Shown here: in pieces, positions 56,354-64,000 of the stretch
Numbering within the stretch: the first letter of the stretch is position 1
Layout of the letters: every line of letters starts with the position of its first letter
Origin: Verrucomicrobiota bacterium
GTDB lineage: Bacteria; Verrucomicrobiota; Verrucomicrobiia; Limisphaerales; UBA9464
DNA length: 64,000 nt
NCBI GenBank assembly: GCA_016871805.1
Contig: VHCG01000002.1
Span: 1-64,000 of the forward strand
Reading direction: 5' to 3'
Notes under the pieces: generated by a model
The model's input: the letters and a program-made list of their open reading frames with translations, nothing else
Told to the model about the DNA's origin: nothing
Databases searched by the model: none
Position numbers and translations under genes: made by a program

Positions 56354-57193
56354 TCAGCGGTCCCGTAGGAAACCCGAGATCAGGCGGCGCTTGAGCTCGA
56401 TCCGCTCCCGGGCCATCGACAGCACCTCCTCGTGGTTGACGGTCCGTCCGCGCTTCCCAAGACCCGCGGCAAGGTTGGTCAGACAGCTCAGCCCGGCCAC
56501 CCGCACCCCACAGTGGCGCGCCACGATCACCTCCGGGACCGTGCTCATGCCGACAGCATCCGCGCCGAGACGACGGAAGGCGCGGATCTCCGCCGGCGTT
56601 TCATAGCTGGGACCCGGCACCGCGAGGTAGACCCCTGAGTGGACCCGGACCCCGAGGCCTCGGGCGGCCTTGAGGAGACGCTTTCGAAGCACGGGGTCGT
56701 AGGCCTCCGAGAGGTCGACAAAGGGGATGGACCCGGACCCGATCCTCCCGTGCAGGGGATTGGCATCGAGCCCGTTGATGTGGTCGGAAAGCGCCATGAA
56801 CTCCCCGGCCTGGAACCCCGAGCGGATGGCCCCCGCCGCATTGGTGACCAGGAGTTCCTGGATCCCGAGCGCGGCGAGAACCCGGATCGGGAAGGTCGCC
56901 TGGTCCAGACCAAACCCCTCATAGTAGTGCGCACGGCCCCGCAGCACCGCGACCCGAACCTCTTCCCAGTGGCCCAGGACCAGACGGGCCTCGTGTCCGG
57001 GGACACGTCCCACCGGGAATCCGGGAAGGTCTTCGTAGTCGGACTCGTGTTCGACGTCGACGCCGTCGGCCGCCTTGGCAAACCCGCTTCCCAGCACGAT
57101 GCCCACCTCCGGAATGAGGCGGGTCCTGCGCTGGATCCGGCGAGCCGTCGTCCCGGGATCTGGGAGTCGGATGGAGGGCACGTCCGGGATCAT
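56354..57193 (-). CDS. Purine nucleoside phosphorylase (trimeric PNP, class I)
   Basis: Cytosolic enzyme that phosphorolyses inosine/guanosine to free base and ribose-1-phosphate in purine salvage. The 279-residue length fits. Motifs: PEVGIVLGSGFAKAA, the phosphate/ribose loop LRGRAHYYEGFG, LLVTNAAGAI, the base-binding VYLAVPGPSYETPAEIR, GADAVGMSTVPEVIVARH and GLSCLTNLAAG. The Asn of SCLTNLAAG, used for 6-oxopurine recognition, favours PNP over methylthioadenosine phosphorylase. It is convergent with the TPR lipoprotein gene. Confidence 0.94.
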   Translation of the reverse strand: MIPDVPSIRLPDPGTTARRIQRRTRLIPEVGIVLGSGFAKAADGVDVEHESDYEDLPGFPVGRVPGHEARLVLGHWEEVRVAVLRGRAHYYEGFGLDQATFPIRVLAALGIQELLVTNAAGAIRSGFQAGEFMALSDHINGLDANPLHGRIGSGSIPFVDLSEAYDPVLRKRLLKAARGLGVRVHSGVYLAVPGPSYETPAEIRAFRRLGADAVGMSTVPEVIVARHCGVRVAGLSCLTNLAAGLGKRGRTVNHEEVLSMARERIELKRRLISGFLRDR

Positions 57194-57307
57194 GGGGCTC
57201 GGCCATTGGACTGGCGAGCCTGTGCTGACGGTTCCACGCGCTCCAGGGAATGGATTCGCCGGCGGGAGGTTTCGGCGCTGGTTTTACCGCGGTTGGCGGC
57301 ATTTTCT

Positions 57308-57334
57308 AAAAAAGGGGAGGCCCGAAGGCCTCCC
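57308..57334 (-). terminator. Intrinsic terminator with UUCG tetraloop
   Basis: On the minus strand GGGAGGCC-TTCG-GGCCTCCC forms an 8-bp stem capped by the stable TTCG loop, then C and six Ts. It ends the Gfo/Idh/MocA gene 34 bp after its stop. Confidence 0.9.
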
Positions 57335-57368
57335 TTGATCTCGCTGCTGGCTGGAACGAGGCGCAGGA

Positions 57369-58769
<1,401 letters not shown>

Positions 58770-58785
58770 GTTGTCATGTGTCAAC

Positions 58786-58815
58786 TGCACTCTCTCTGGT
58801 GCACTCTTTCTCTGG
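58786..58815. repeat. Imperfect tandem repeat TGCACTCTCTCTGG / TGCACTCTTTCTCTGG
   Basis: Two head-to-tail copies of a pyrimidine-rich 14/16-mer about 17 bp upstream of the Gfo/Idh/MocA start codon. On the coding (minus) strand it is purine-rich and could overlap promoter elements. No motif recognised. Confidence 0.4.
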
Positions 58816-58910
58816 CCGACTCCTCGAGGAGGCGAGAGGTGCCACGGTCGCACGGCCCCCGAGGGCGGTAGCCACCCGGTGGCCGGGTTGGCAGCCGTGC
58901 CTCCTGCCGC

Positions 58911-59618
58911 CTAGGCGCCGAGATAGGCGTCGCGGACCTTTTCGTTATTGCGGAGGGCCTCGGCCCGGTCGGCGAGGAGAATGCGTCCTGTCTCCAACAC
59001 GTAGCCGTCGTGGGAGATCTCAAGGGCCCGGTGGGCGCTCTGCTCCACGAGAAGGATGGTGAGCTTCCGGACCCGATTCAGCTCCACGATCTTCTCGAAG
59101 ATCGTCCGCACGAGCAGCGGCGCGATGCCCAGGGAGGGTTCATCGAGCAGCAGGCATCGCGGCTGACCCATCAGGGCCCGACTGATGGCCAGCATCTGCT
59201 GCTCCCCACCGCTCAGCGTGCCGGCCAGCTGGGACTCCCGTTCCTCGAGGCGGGGGAACAGCCCGAACACGAACTCCTCCTCCCGAGCGATGACAGCACG
59301 GTCCCGCTGCAGAAAGGCCCCCATGCGGAGGTTCTCCCGGACGGTCAGGTTGGCGAACACCATCCGGCCCTCGGGACAGTGGGCAAGACCCCGGCCCAGA
59401 AGCCTGTGCGGAGGAATGCCGGTGATGTCCTTTCCCTCGTAGAAAATCTGTCCCCGGCTGGGTCGGACCATCCCGGAAATCGCCCGGAGCGTGGTGGTCT
59501 TTCCGGCGCCATTGCCGCCGATGAGGGTGGCGATCGTCCCCTCGGCCACCTTCAGGGAGACCTCCCGTAGTGCCGCGATCGCGCCGTAGTGCACATCGAT
59601 GTTCCGGACTTCGAGCAT
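58911..59618 (-). CDS. livF: Branched-chain amino acid ABC transporter ATP-binding protein LivF
   Basis: Cytosolic ATPase of a LIV-type importer, 235 residues. Walker A GGNGAGKTTTLRAISG, Q-loop region, ABC signature TLSGGEQQMLAISRALM, Walker B CLLLDEPSLGIAPLLV and switch His in LLVEQSAHRAL are intact. The LivF-specific HCPEGRMVFANLTVRENL segment identifies the subfamily. It follows livG after 12 bp and is the last gene of the livM-livG-livF operon. Confidence 0.95.
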   Translation of the reverse strand: MLEVRNIDVHYGAIAALREVSLKVAEGTIATLIGGNGAGKTTTLRAISGMVRPSRGQIFYEGKDITGIPPHRLLGRGLAHCPEGRMVFANLTVRENLRMGAFLQRDRAVIAREEEFVFGLFPRLEERESQLAGTLSGGEQQMLAISRALMGQPRCLLLDEPSLGIAPLLVRTIFEKIVELNRVRKLTILLVEQSAHRALEISHDGYVLETGRILLADRAEALRNNEKVRDAYLGA

Positions 59619-59630
59619 GGAAGGGGTTTC

Positions 59631-60425
59631 CTAGGCGGCGGTTCGTTCCTCGCCGAGGTAGGCGGCGATGACGGCAGGGTTCGACCGGATCTGCTCGGGG
59701 GTTCCCTCGGCGATCTTCCGTCCATATTCCAGCACATGGATGCGCTGGCAGATCCCCATCACGACCTTCATGTCGTGCTCCACCAGCAGGATCGACAGCC
59801 GGAACTTCTCCCGGACGAACTGGATCAGACGCATGAGGTCGACCTTCTCGGACGGGTTCATCCCTGCCGCGGGTTCGTCGAGCAGGAGTAGCCGCGGACG
59901 GGTCGCCAGAGCCCGGACGATCTCCAGCCGGCGCTGGTCGCCGTAGGAGAGGCTCCTCGAAGGGGCCCCTTCGAAGCGCTCGAGGTTGAAGATCGCGAGC
60001 AGCTCCCGAGTCTGGTCGCGGATCCGGTTCTCCTCCCCCCGGAACTTCGGCCCACGGGTCAGGGAATGGAGGGCGTCATGGTCGAGGTGGAGGTGGAACG
60101 CGACCCGGACGTTGTCGAACACCGAGAGGCTGGGGAAGAGGCGGATGTTCTGGAAGGTCCGGGCAATGCCCATCTCGGTCAGACGGTAAGGCCTGAGTCC
60201 ACCGGTCGGCTGCCTTCCGAAGCGGATCGAGCCCCCGGTGGGCTGGTACACACCGGTGATGAGGTTGAACATCGTGGTCTTGCCTGCGCCGTTGGGGCCG
60301 ATCAGGCCGACCAGTTCCTGATCGCCGACCGTCGCCGAGACCTCGCTGACCGCCGTGAGGCCACCAAACCGGATCGTGACCTGGTCGAGTTCCAGCAGCG
60401 GGCTTTGGGAGGCGGTGGTGGACAT
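59631..60425 (-). CDS. livG: Branched-chain amino acid ABC transporter ATP-binding protein LivG
   Basis: Second ATPase of the LIV importer, 264 residues from ATG 60425; the listed ORF runs on upstream through livM as a shadow. Walker A GPNGAGKTTMFNLITG, the LivG-type GIARTFQNIRLFPSLSVFDNV, ABC signature RSLSYGDQRRLEIVRAL and Walker B LLLDEPAAGMNPSE are present, plus VEHDMKVVMGICQRIHVLEYG. It follows livM after 14 bp and precedes livF by 12 bp. Confidence 0.95.
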   Translation of the reverse strand: MSTTASQSPLLELDQVTIRFGGLTAVSEVSATVGDQELVGLIGPNGAGKTTMFNLITGVYQPTGGSIRFGRQPTGGLRPYRLTEMGIARTFQNIRLFPSLSVFDNVRVAFHLHLDHDALHSLTRGPKFRGEENRIRDQTRELLAIFNLERFEGAPSRSLSYGDQRRLEIVRALATRPRLLLLDEPAAGMNPSEKVDLMRLIQFVREKFRLSILLVEHDMKVVMGICQRIHVLEYGRKIAEGTPEQIRSNPAVIAAYLGEERTAA

Positions 60426-60439
60426 CCGGAGTACAGGGC

Positions 60440-61405
60440 TCAGTTCGCCGGGGCGGTACGACGCCGCAACGGCAAGGTGAACAGGCCCTGTGGGCGGGTC
60501 AGCATAAGCCCGATCAGGAGCAGCGCGTACAGGATCATGCGCCAGTCTCCAAGCTTCCGGAGGGGTTCCTGCACGACCGTGAGCAGGATGGCTGCAGCGA
60601 TGACACCGATGTGCCGTCCCATGCCGCCGAGGATCACCATGACCACGATCTCGATGCTGCGGTTGAAGTCGAATCCGGTCGGGCTCAACGAACCCTTCAG
60701 ATGGGCATACAGCCCACCGGCAACACCCGCGAAGAAAGCGCCCACGACGAAGGCTTGGATCTTGTAGCGGGTCGTGTTGATGCCCATGGCCTCGGTGGCC
60801 ACCTCGTCGTCGGCCACCGCGATGAAGCCCCGTCCGAAGGTCGAGTCCACGAGGGCCCAGACCCCGTAGATGGTGATGCAGGCCGTGGCGAGGTTGAAGA
60901 AGAGGACGGGCTCGGCCCATCCGCGGTTGATGGGCGTGGGAATGCCGTTCAACCCGAGCGCCCCGCCGAGCAGGGGCACGTTCTGGAGGATCACCTTGAT
61001 GATCTCGCCGAAGCCGAGCGTGACGATGGCCAGGTAGTCGCCCCGCAGGCGCAGCGAAGGAGCGCCGACGAGCAGGCCGGAGACGGCGGCGGCCAGCCCG
61101 CCTGCGAGGAGCGCGACCGGAAGCATCAGGAAGGGCTGGTTTCCCAGCAGGGATCCGAAGGACTTGCCGTAGGCCACGGTCAGCAGGGCCGAGGCATAGG
61201 CGCCGACAGCCATGAATCCGGCGTGCCCCAGGGAGAACTGACCGGTGAAGCCGTTGATGAGGTTGAGGCTGACGGCAAGGGTGATGTTGATCGTGGCCCC
61301 GAGCAGGACGTCGAGGACGTACGAGTCGATCCGTCCCGCAATGGGGGCCACTGCGGCCGCGACCAGGATCGAGCCGAGGAGCCAGCGTTGGGAGACCGGG
61401 ATCAT
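60440..61405 (-). CDS. livM: Branched-chain amino acid ABC transporter permease LivM
   Basis: Integral inner-membrane permease of 321 residues with about eight hydrophobic segments. The LivM signature is INITLAVSLNLINGFTGQFSLGHAGFMAVGAYASALL, with the EAA-like coupling region GRGFIAVADDEVATEAMGINTTRYKIQAFVVGAFFAGVAGGLYAH and VMVILGGMGRHIGVIAAAILLTV. LIV importers also need the second permease LivH and a periplasmic binding protein; neither is adjacent, because hemA begins divergently 296 bp upstream. They must be encoded elsewhere or be absent. Confidence 0.94.
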   Translation of the reverse strand: MIPVSQRWLLGSILVAAAVAPIAGRIDSYVLDVLLGATINITLAVSLNLINGFTGQFSLGHAGFMAVGAYASALLTVAYGKSFGSLLGNQPFLMLPVALLAGGLAAAVSGLLVGAPSLRLRGDYLAIVTLGFGEIIKVILQNVPLLGGALGLNGIPTPINRGWAEPVLFFNLATACITIYGVWALVDSTFGRGFIAVADDEVATEAMGINTTRYKIQAFVVGAFFAGVAGGLYAHLKGSLSPTGFDFNRSIEIVVMVILGGMGRHIGVIAAAILLTVVQEPLRKLGDWRMILYALLLIGLMLTRPQGLFTLPLRRRTAPAN

Positions 61406-61506
61406 GAAATCGCTTGGTGAGGGCGACGGCGTGGACTGACCGAGTCCCGCTCCGCCTGCCCACCGACGCAGGCGAGGTTAGGGCGAGCGCCTCCGCCATG
61501 GCAACG

Positions 61507-61589
61507 GATTCACTCCGAGTCCTGTCCGCAGCGGTCACGCCCTTGGATGGACAAGCCGGGTGTGATTCATAGACTGGGCGGAGTGAATC
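61507..61589. promoter_or_regulatory. Inverted repeat GATTCACTCCG ... CGGAGTGAATC
   Basis: A perfect 11-bp inverted repeat with arms at 61507-61517 and 61579-61589, 61 bp apart, centred in the 296-bp region between livM and hemA. It could be a paired operator allowing DNA looping, or a long RNA stem. No regulator is recognised. The rest of the divergent region shows nothing else clear. Confidence 0.45.
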
Positions 61590-61701
61590 GGACGGAACAC
61601 AAATCGGCCGGCTTGGAATCGGGGTGGGGATTCCGACCCCACCTCCGTGTCCGTTCCACGGACCCGTCCGCTCGGGCCTCCTTGTCCGCCTGTCGTCGAG
61701 C

Positions 61702-62775
61702 ATGAGTCTGTTGGTCCTTGGTCTGAGCCACCACCAGGCTCCTGTTGCAGTTCGGGAACGGTTCGCGGTGCCCGAGTCCGACATCCCGTCCTTGACCCGT
61801 CACCTGCAGGCGCAAGGCGTGGTCGACGAGGTCGTGGTGGTGTCGACCTGCAACCGGGTCGAGCTCTACGTGGCATCCCCGCTTCCTGTGGATTCCGCGG
61901 CGGCCGGGTTGCGGAATTCGCTGGAGCATCGGGGCGCCCCGGACTCGTCCGAGGGAGCCGCCGGGTGGTATCGACATGAGGGCAGGGCGGTCGCCTCCCA
62001 TCTGTTCGGGGTGGCGAGCGGCCTCGACTCCATGGTGTTGGGTGAGACCGAGATCCTGGGGCAGCTCAAGCGTTCCTACGATGTCGCCAGTCGCCATGGC
62101 GGCACGGCGCGGGTGCTCAACACCCTGTTCCAATCGGCCTTCCATGCCGCCAAGGAAATCCGGTCCACGACCGGCATCCAGCGTGGCAACACCAGCGTGG
62201 CCTCCGTGGCCGTCGAGCTGGCGCAGTCGATGTGTCGTGGTCTTGAAGGGCGTGAGGTAATGGTCATTGGGGCGGGGGAAACCTCCGAGAAGACCGCGCG
62301 CGCGTTGCTCGGCCGCGGTGCCCGGTCGGTGATCGTCAGCAACCGGTGCCAAGACCGCGCCCTGGCCCTGGCGGGTGAGCTGGGGGGGCGGGCCATCCGG
62401 TTTGACGCGTGGGAGGAGGAGTTTGCCCGGCTCGACATCCTGATCAGCAGCACCCGGGCGCCCCACCACATCCTCGACCGCCCTCGACTCGAGCGGTTGC
62501 TGGCCCATCGCGCCCGGCGTCCCCTCCTGCTCATCGACCTCGCCGTTCCGCGGGACATCGACCCCGCCGTTCGGGATCTCGAGGGCGTGTTCCTGGTGGA
62601 CGTCGACGACCTGCAAGGAATCGCCCAGGGCCATCTGCAGGCCCGGGAGCAGGAGCGGAACCGCTGCCGAAGGATGGTCGAGGAACGGTCCATGGCCTGG
62701 TTTGAGGGAATGCAGCGTCGTCTTGCCCGGATGGGGGGCATGGATCCTGTCCGACACGATGCCGCTCGGAGCTGA
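61702..62775 (+). CDS. hemA: Glutamyl-tRNA reductase
   Basis: First committed step of C5-pathway tetrapyrrole synthesis: reduces glutamyl-tRNA to glutamate-1-semialdehyde. The product is 357 residues from ATG 61702 (SLLVLGLSHHQAPVAVRE). The active-site Cys is in VVVVSTCNRVELY, with SGLDSMVLGETEILGQ, NPADH motif VMVIGAGETSEKTARALLGRGAR and IDLAVPRDIDPAVRDLEGVFLVDVDDL. The C-terminal dimerisation helix domain is shorter than in typical proteins of about 420 residues. Overlaps hemC by 17 bp, so the two are translationally coupled. Confidence 0.95.
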   Translation: MSLLVLGLSHHQAPVAVRERFAVPESDIPSLTRHLQAQGVVDEVVVVSTCNRVELYVASPLPVDSAAAGLRNSLEHRGAPDSSEGAAGWYRHEGRAVASHLFGVASGLDSMVLGETEILGQLKRSYDVASRHGGTARVLNTLFQSAFHAAKEIRSTTGIQRGNTSVASVAVELAQSMCRGLEGREVMVIGAGETSEKTARALLGRGARSVIVSNRCQDRALALAGELGGRAIRFDAWEEEFARLDILISSTRAPHHILDRPRLERLLAHRARRPLLLIDLAVPRDIDPAVRDLEGVFLVDVDDLQGIAQGHLQAREQERNRCRRMVEERSMAWFEGMQRRLARMGGMDPVRHDAARS

Positions 62776-63835
62776 CATTCCGGTCCGTCTGGCCACGCGC
62801 GGTTCTGCATTGGCCCTGGCACAGGCCCGGGAGGTCGAACGGCTCCTCCAACAGGCCCATCCCGGACTCCGGGTCGATCGTGTCGTGGTCGAGACCTTCG
62901 GGGACCAGCGCCCCGGGGCTCCGATCTGGGGTCCGGGGTCTTCCCAACCGCTGGGTGTGTTCACCAAGGAACTGGAGGAGGCACTGTTGGCGGATCAGGC
63001 CGACATCGCGGTGCACAGCCTCAAGGACCTCCCCACGACGCTGCCCGAGGGACTCGCGCTTGCCGGGGTGCTGCCGCGTCAGGATGTCCGGGAGGTCCTG
63101 TTGTACCGGAGCCTCGAGGGTGCGGAGGCTCCCGCTCCAGGAACCCAGGACTGGTCGCCGGGTGGACGACAGCCATGGTTTGGCGGCCCCCATCAGACCC
63201 TTTTGGACCTGCCCCCGCGCTCGATCGTGGCCACTTCGAGCAGCCGACGCCGGGCCTCGGTCGAGTCCCGACGATCGGACCTCCAATGCGCGCCGATCCG
63301 GGGCAACGTGGGGACCCGTCTGCGCAAGATCTGGGCGATGCTGGAGTTCGACGCGACGCTCCTGGCCGCGGCCGGATTGTTCCGGCTGGGCTGGGATCTG
63401 AGCCCAACGGGTCGGCTGCGGATCGATCCACGCCTGCCGGCGCCGGTGCGCGCTGCGCTGGAGCCGCCCCCGGAAGGAATCCAGGGGACCCTCCTCGATC
63501 CCTTGGAGATGCTGCCCGCACCGGGGCAGGGAGCGATTGGGCTGGAGATCCGTTCGGGCGACGATCGGTGCCGGTCCCTGTGCCGTGGCATTCACCACCG
63601 GAACACCGGCGTTGCCGTCGAGGCCGAGCGGTCCTTCCTGGCGGTATTGGGGGGAGGGTGTCAGCTGCCGGTCGGAGCCTGGGGTCGGGTCCAGGGGCAT
63701 CAGGTGGTCCTGACCGTGGAATGGTACCGGGATGGGCGGAGGTGGACGGCCGAGGATCGGCTGCCGGTCCACCAGGCTCCCCAACTAGGTGTCCGGCTGG
63801 GTGCCCGAGTGAAGGCGGAGCGGGTTGGTGGCTGA
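62759..63835 (+). CDS. hemC: Hydroxymethylbilane synthase (porphobilinogen deaminase)
   Basis: Polymerises four porphobilinogens into hydroxymethylbilane. The product is 358 residues from ATG 62759, inside the hemA tail. Motifs: VRLATRGSALALAQAREVE, the catalytic Asp in IAVHSLKDLPTTLPEG, SIVATSSSRRRASV, RGNVGTRLRKI, APGQGAIGLEIR, and Cys of VLGGGCQLPVGAW, which anchors the dipyrromethane cofactor. About 35 extra residues (LEGAEAPAPGTQDWSPGGRQ and following) are inserted before SIVATSS, explaining the length above the usual 310. Confidence 0.95.
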   Translation: MPLGADIPVRLATRGSALALAQAREVERLLQQAHPGLRVDRVVVETFGDQRPGAPIWGPGSSQPLGVFTKELEEALLADQADIAVHSLKDLPTTLPEGLALAGVLPRQDVREVLLYRSLEGAEAPAPGTQDWSPGGRQPWFGGPHQTLLDLPPRSIVATSSSRRRASVESRRSDLQCAPIRGNVGTRLRKIWAMLEFDATLLAAAGLFRLGWDLSPTGRLRIDPRLPAPVRAALEPPPEGIQGTLLDPLEMLPAPGQGAIGLEIRSGDDRCRSLCRGIHHRNTGVAVEAERSFLAVLGGGCQLPVGAWGRVQGHQVVLTVEWYRDGRRWTAEDRLPVHQAPQLGVRLGARVKAERVGG

Positions 63836-63864
63836 CGGGCCCGCATCGCCCGTGGTTTCTGTCG

Positions 63865-64000
63865 CTACGCGAACAGGCTCTGGATCGGCTGCCCGACGCC
63901 GTCGCGGGTGACGTAGAACGGACGTTTCTCGATCTCGTAGGCCAGCCTGGGTGGGATGCCCATCGCCCGGTAGATCGAGGCGTGCAGGTCCTCGATAACA
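63865..64000 (-). CDS. DUF1501 family protein, C-terminal fragment (runs off window)
   Basis: The last 44 or so codons of a minus-strand gene are visible: EDLHASIYRAMGIPPRLAYE, then EKRPFYVTRDGVGQPIQSLFA and a TAG stop. This is the standard DUF1501 ending (compare FAASVYSKMGIDPNQVLHT in the gene at 45532). The rest lies beyond position 64000. It is convergent with hemC, 29 bp apart. Confidence 0.75.
   Translation of the reverse strand, partial: VIEDLHASIYRAMGIPPRLAYEIEKRPFYVTRDGVGQPIQSLFA

Noticed and set aside
58860-58905. Terminator after livF
   Set aside because: GCCACC-C-GGTGGC can fold, but it has almost no loop and no T-run, so it is not a convincing terminator; noted only as a possible relative of the second repeat family.

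Overview
The window is high-GC, gene-dense DNA from a Gram-negative bacterium, most probably a member of the Verrucomicrobiota (PVC superphylum). This is inferred from gene content: DUF1501 proteins, a membrane-bound-dehydrogenase/HEAT/CxxCH cytochrome protein, a Tat-exported Gfo/Idh/MocA oxidoreductase, H-X9-DG type pseudopilins, a DUF3568-like lipoprotein and many secreted carbohydrate-active enzymes. About 50 protein genes are supported. I saw no rRNA, tRNA, CRISPR array, transposase, phage module or replication origin, so this looks like chromosomal backbone with scattered secreted-enzyme genes.

Layout. 0-7 kb: frameshifted GH18-like secreted protein, a secreted esterase/SMP-30 fusion, a 2Fe-2S ferredoxin and a Tricorn protease homologue. 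7-11.5 kb: dnaK-groES-groEL chaperone cluster, with a strong terminator after groEL. 11.6-16.3 kb: 3-hydroxyisobutyrate-dehydrogenase-like protein, a single ORF fusing a YwlE-like phosphatase, RpiB and GlyA, a pseudopilin and a GT2 glycosyltransferase. 16.5-20.2 kb: SDR, ROK kinase, PIG-L deacetylase and GT4 glycosyltransferase, apparently one operon. 20.4-25.3 kb: translationally coupled terC / exoD-like / recJ / ruvA / DUF374 acyltransferase operon. 25.4-32.7 kb: lipoprotein, secreted proteins, a pseudopilin, iscX-ridA, a DAO-family oxidoreductase and a PVC-type cytochrome protein. 32.8-46.9 kb: secreted glycan and ester hydrolases (GH140-like, sialate O-acetylesterase, sialidase, a two-module alpha/beta hydrolase), interrupted by a compact circularly permuted ATP-grasp/alpha-E plus transglutaminase-like pair, a HAD phosphatase and a lipoprotein gene broken by an in-frame amber codon. 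45.5-48.6 kb: DUF1501 plus PPC-domain pair. 48.7-53.2 kb: uvrB coupled by ATGA overlaps to a redoxin lipoprotein and a cytochrome c/copper-monooxygenase-like/TPR protein. 53.3-56.3 kb: small membrane protein, long-form hisG, an unlisted 33-residue bS22/mS38-like ribosomal protein and a TPR lipoprotein. 56.4-64 kb: purine nucleoside phosphorylase, Gfo/Idh/MocA oxidoreductase, livM-livG-livF without livH or livK, hemA-hemC, and the C-terminus of a second DUF1501 protein running off the end.

Most noteworthy: (1) the phosphatase-RpiB-GlyA three-domain fusion, which parallels the ywlE-rpiB-glyA gene order of Bacillus; (2) the ATP-grasp/alpha-E + transglutaminase pair, in which the transglutaminase Cys is replaced and ATP-grasp signature residues appear lost, suggesting a non-catalytic derivative of a peptide-modification system; (3) a dispersed palindromic repeat (GTGATGCRG-TGCC-CTGYATCAC), three copies, whose changes keep the stem paired; (4) two genes broken by single lesions (a C6 homopolymer frameshift and an in-frame TAG). 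Functions come from motif recognition by eye; no database search was run.
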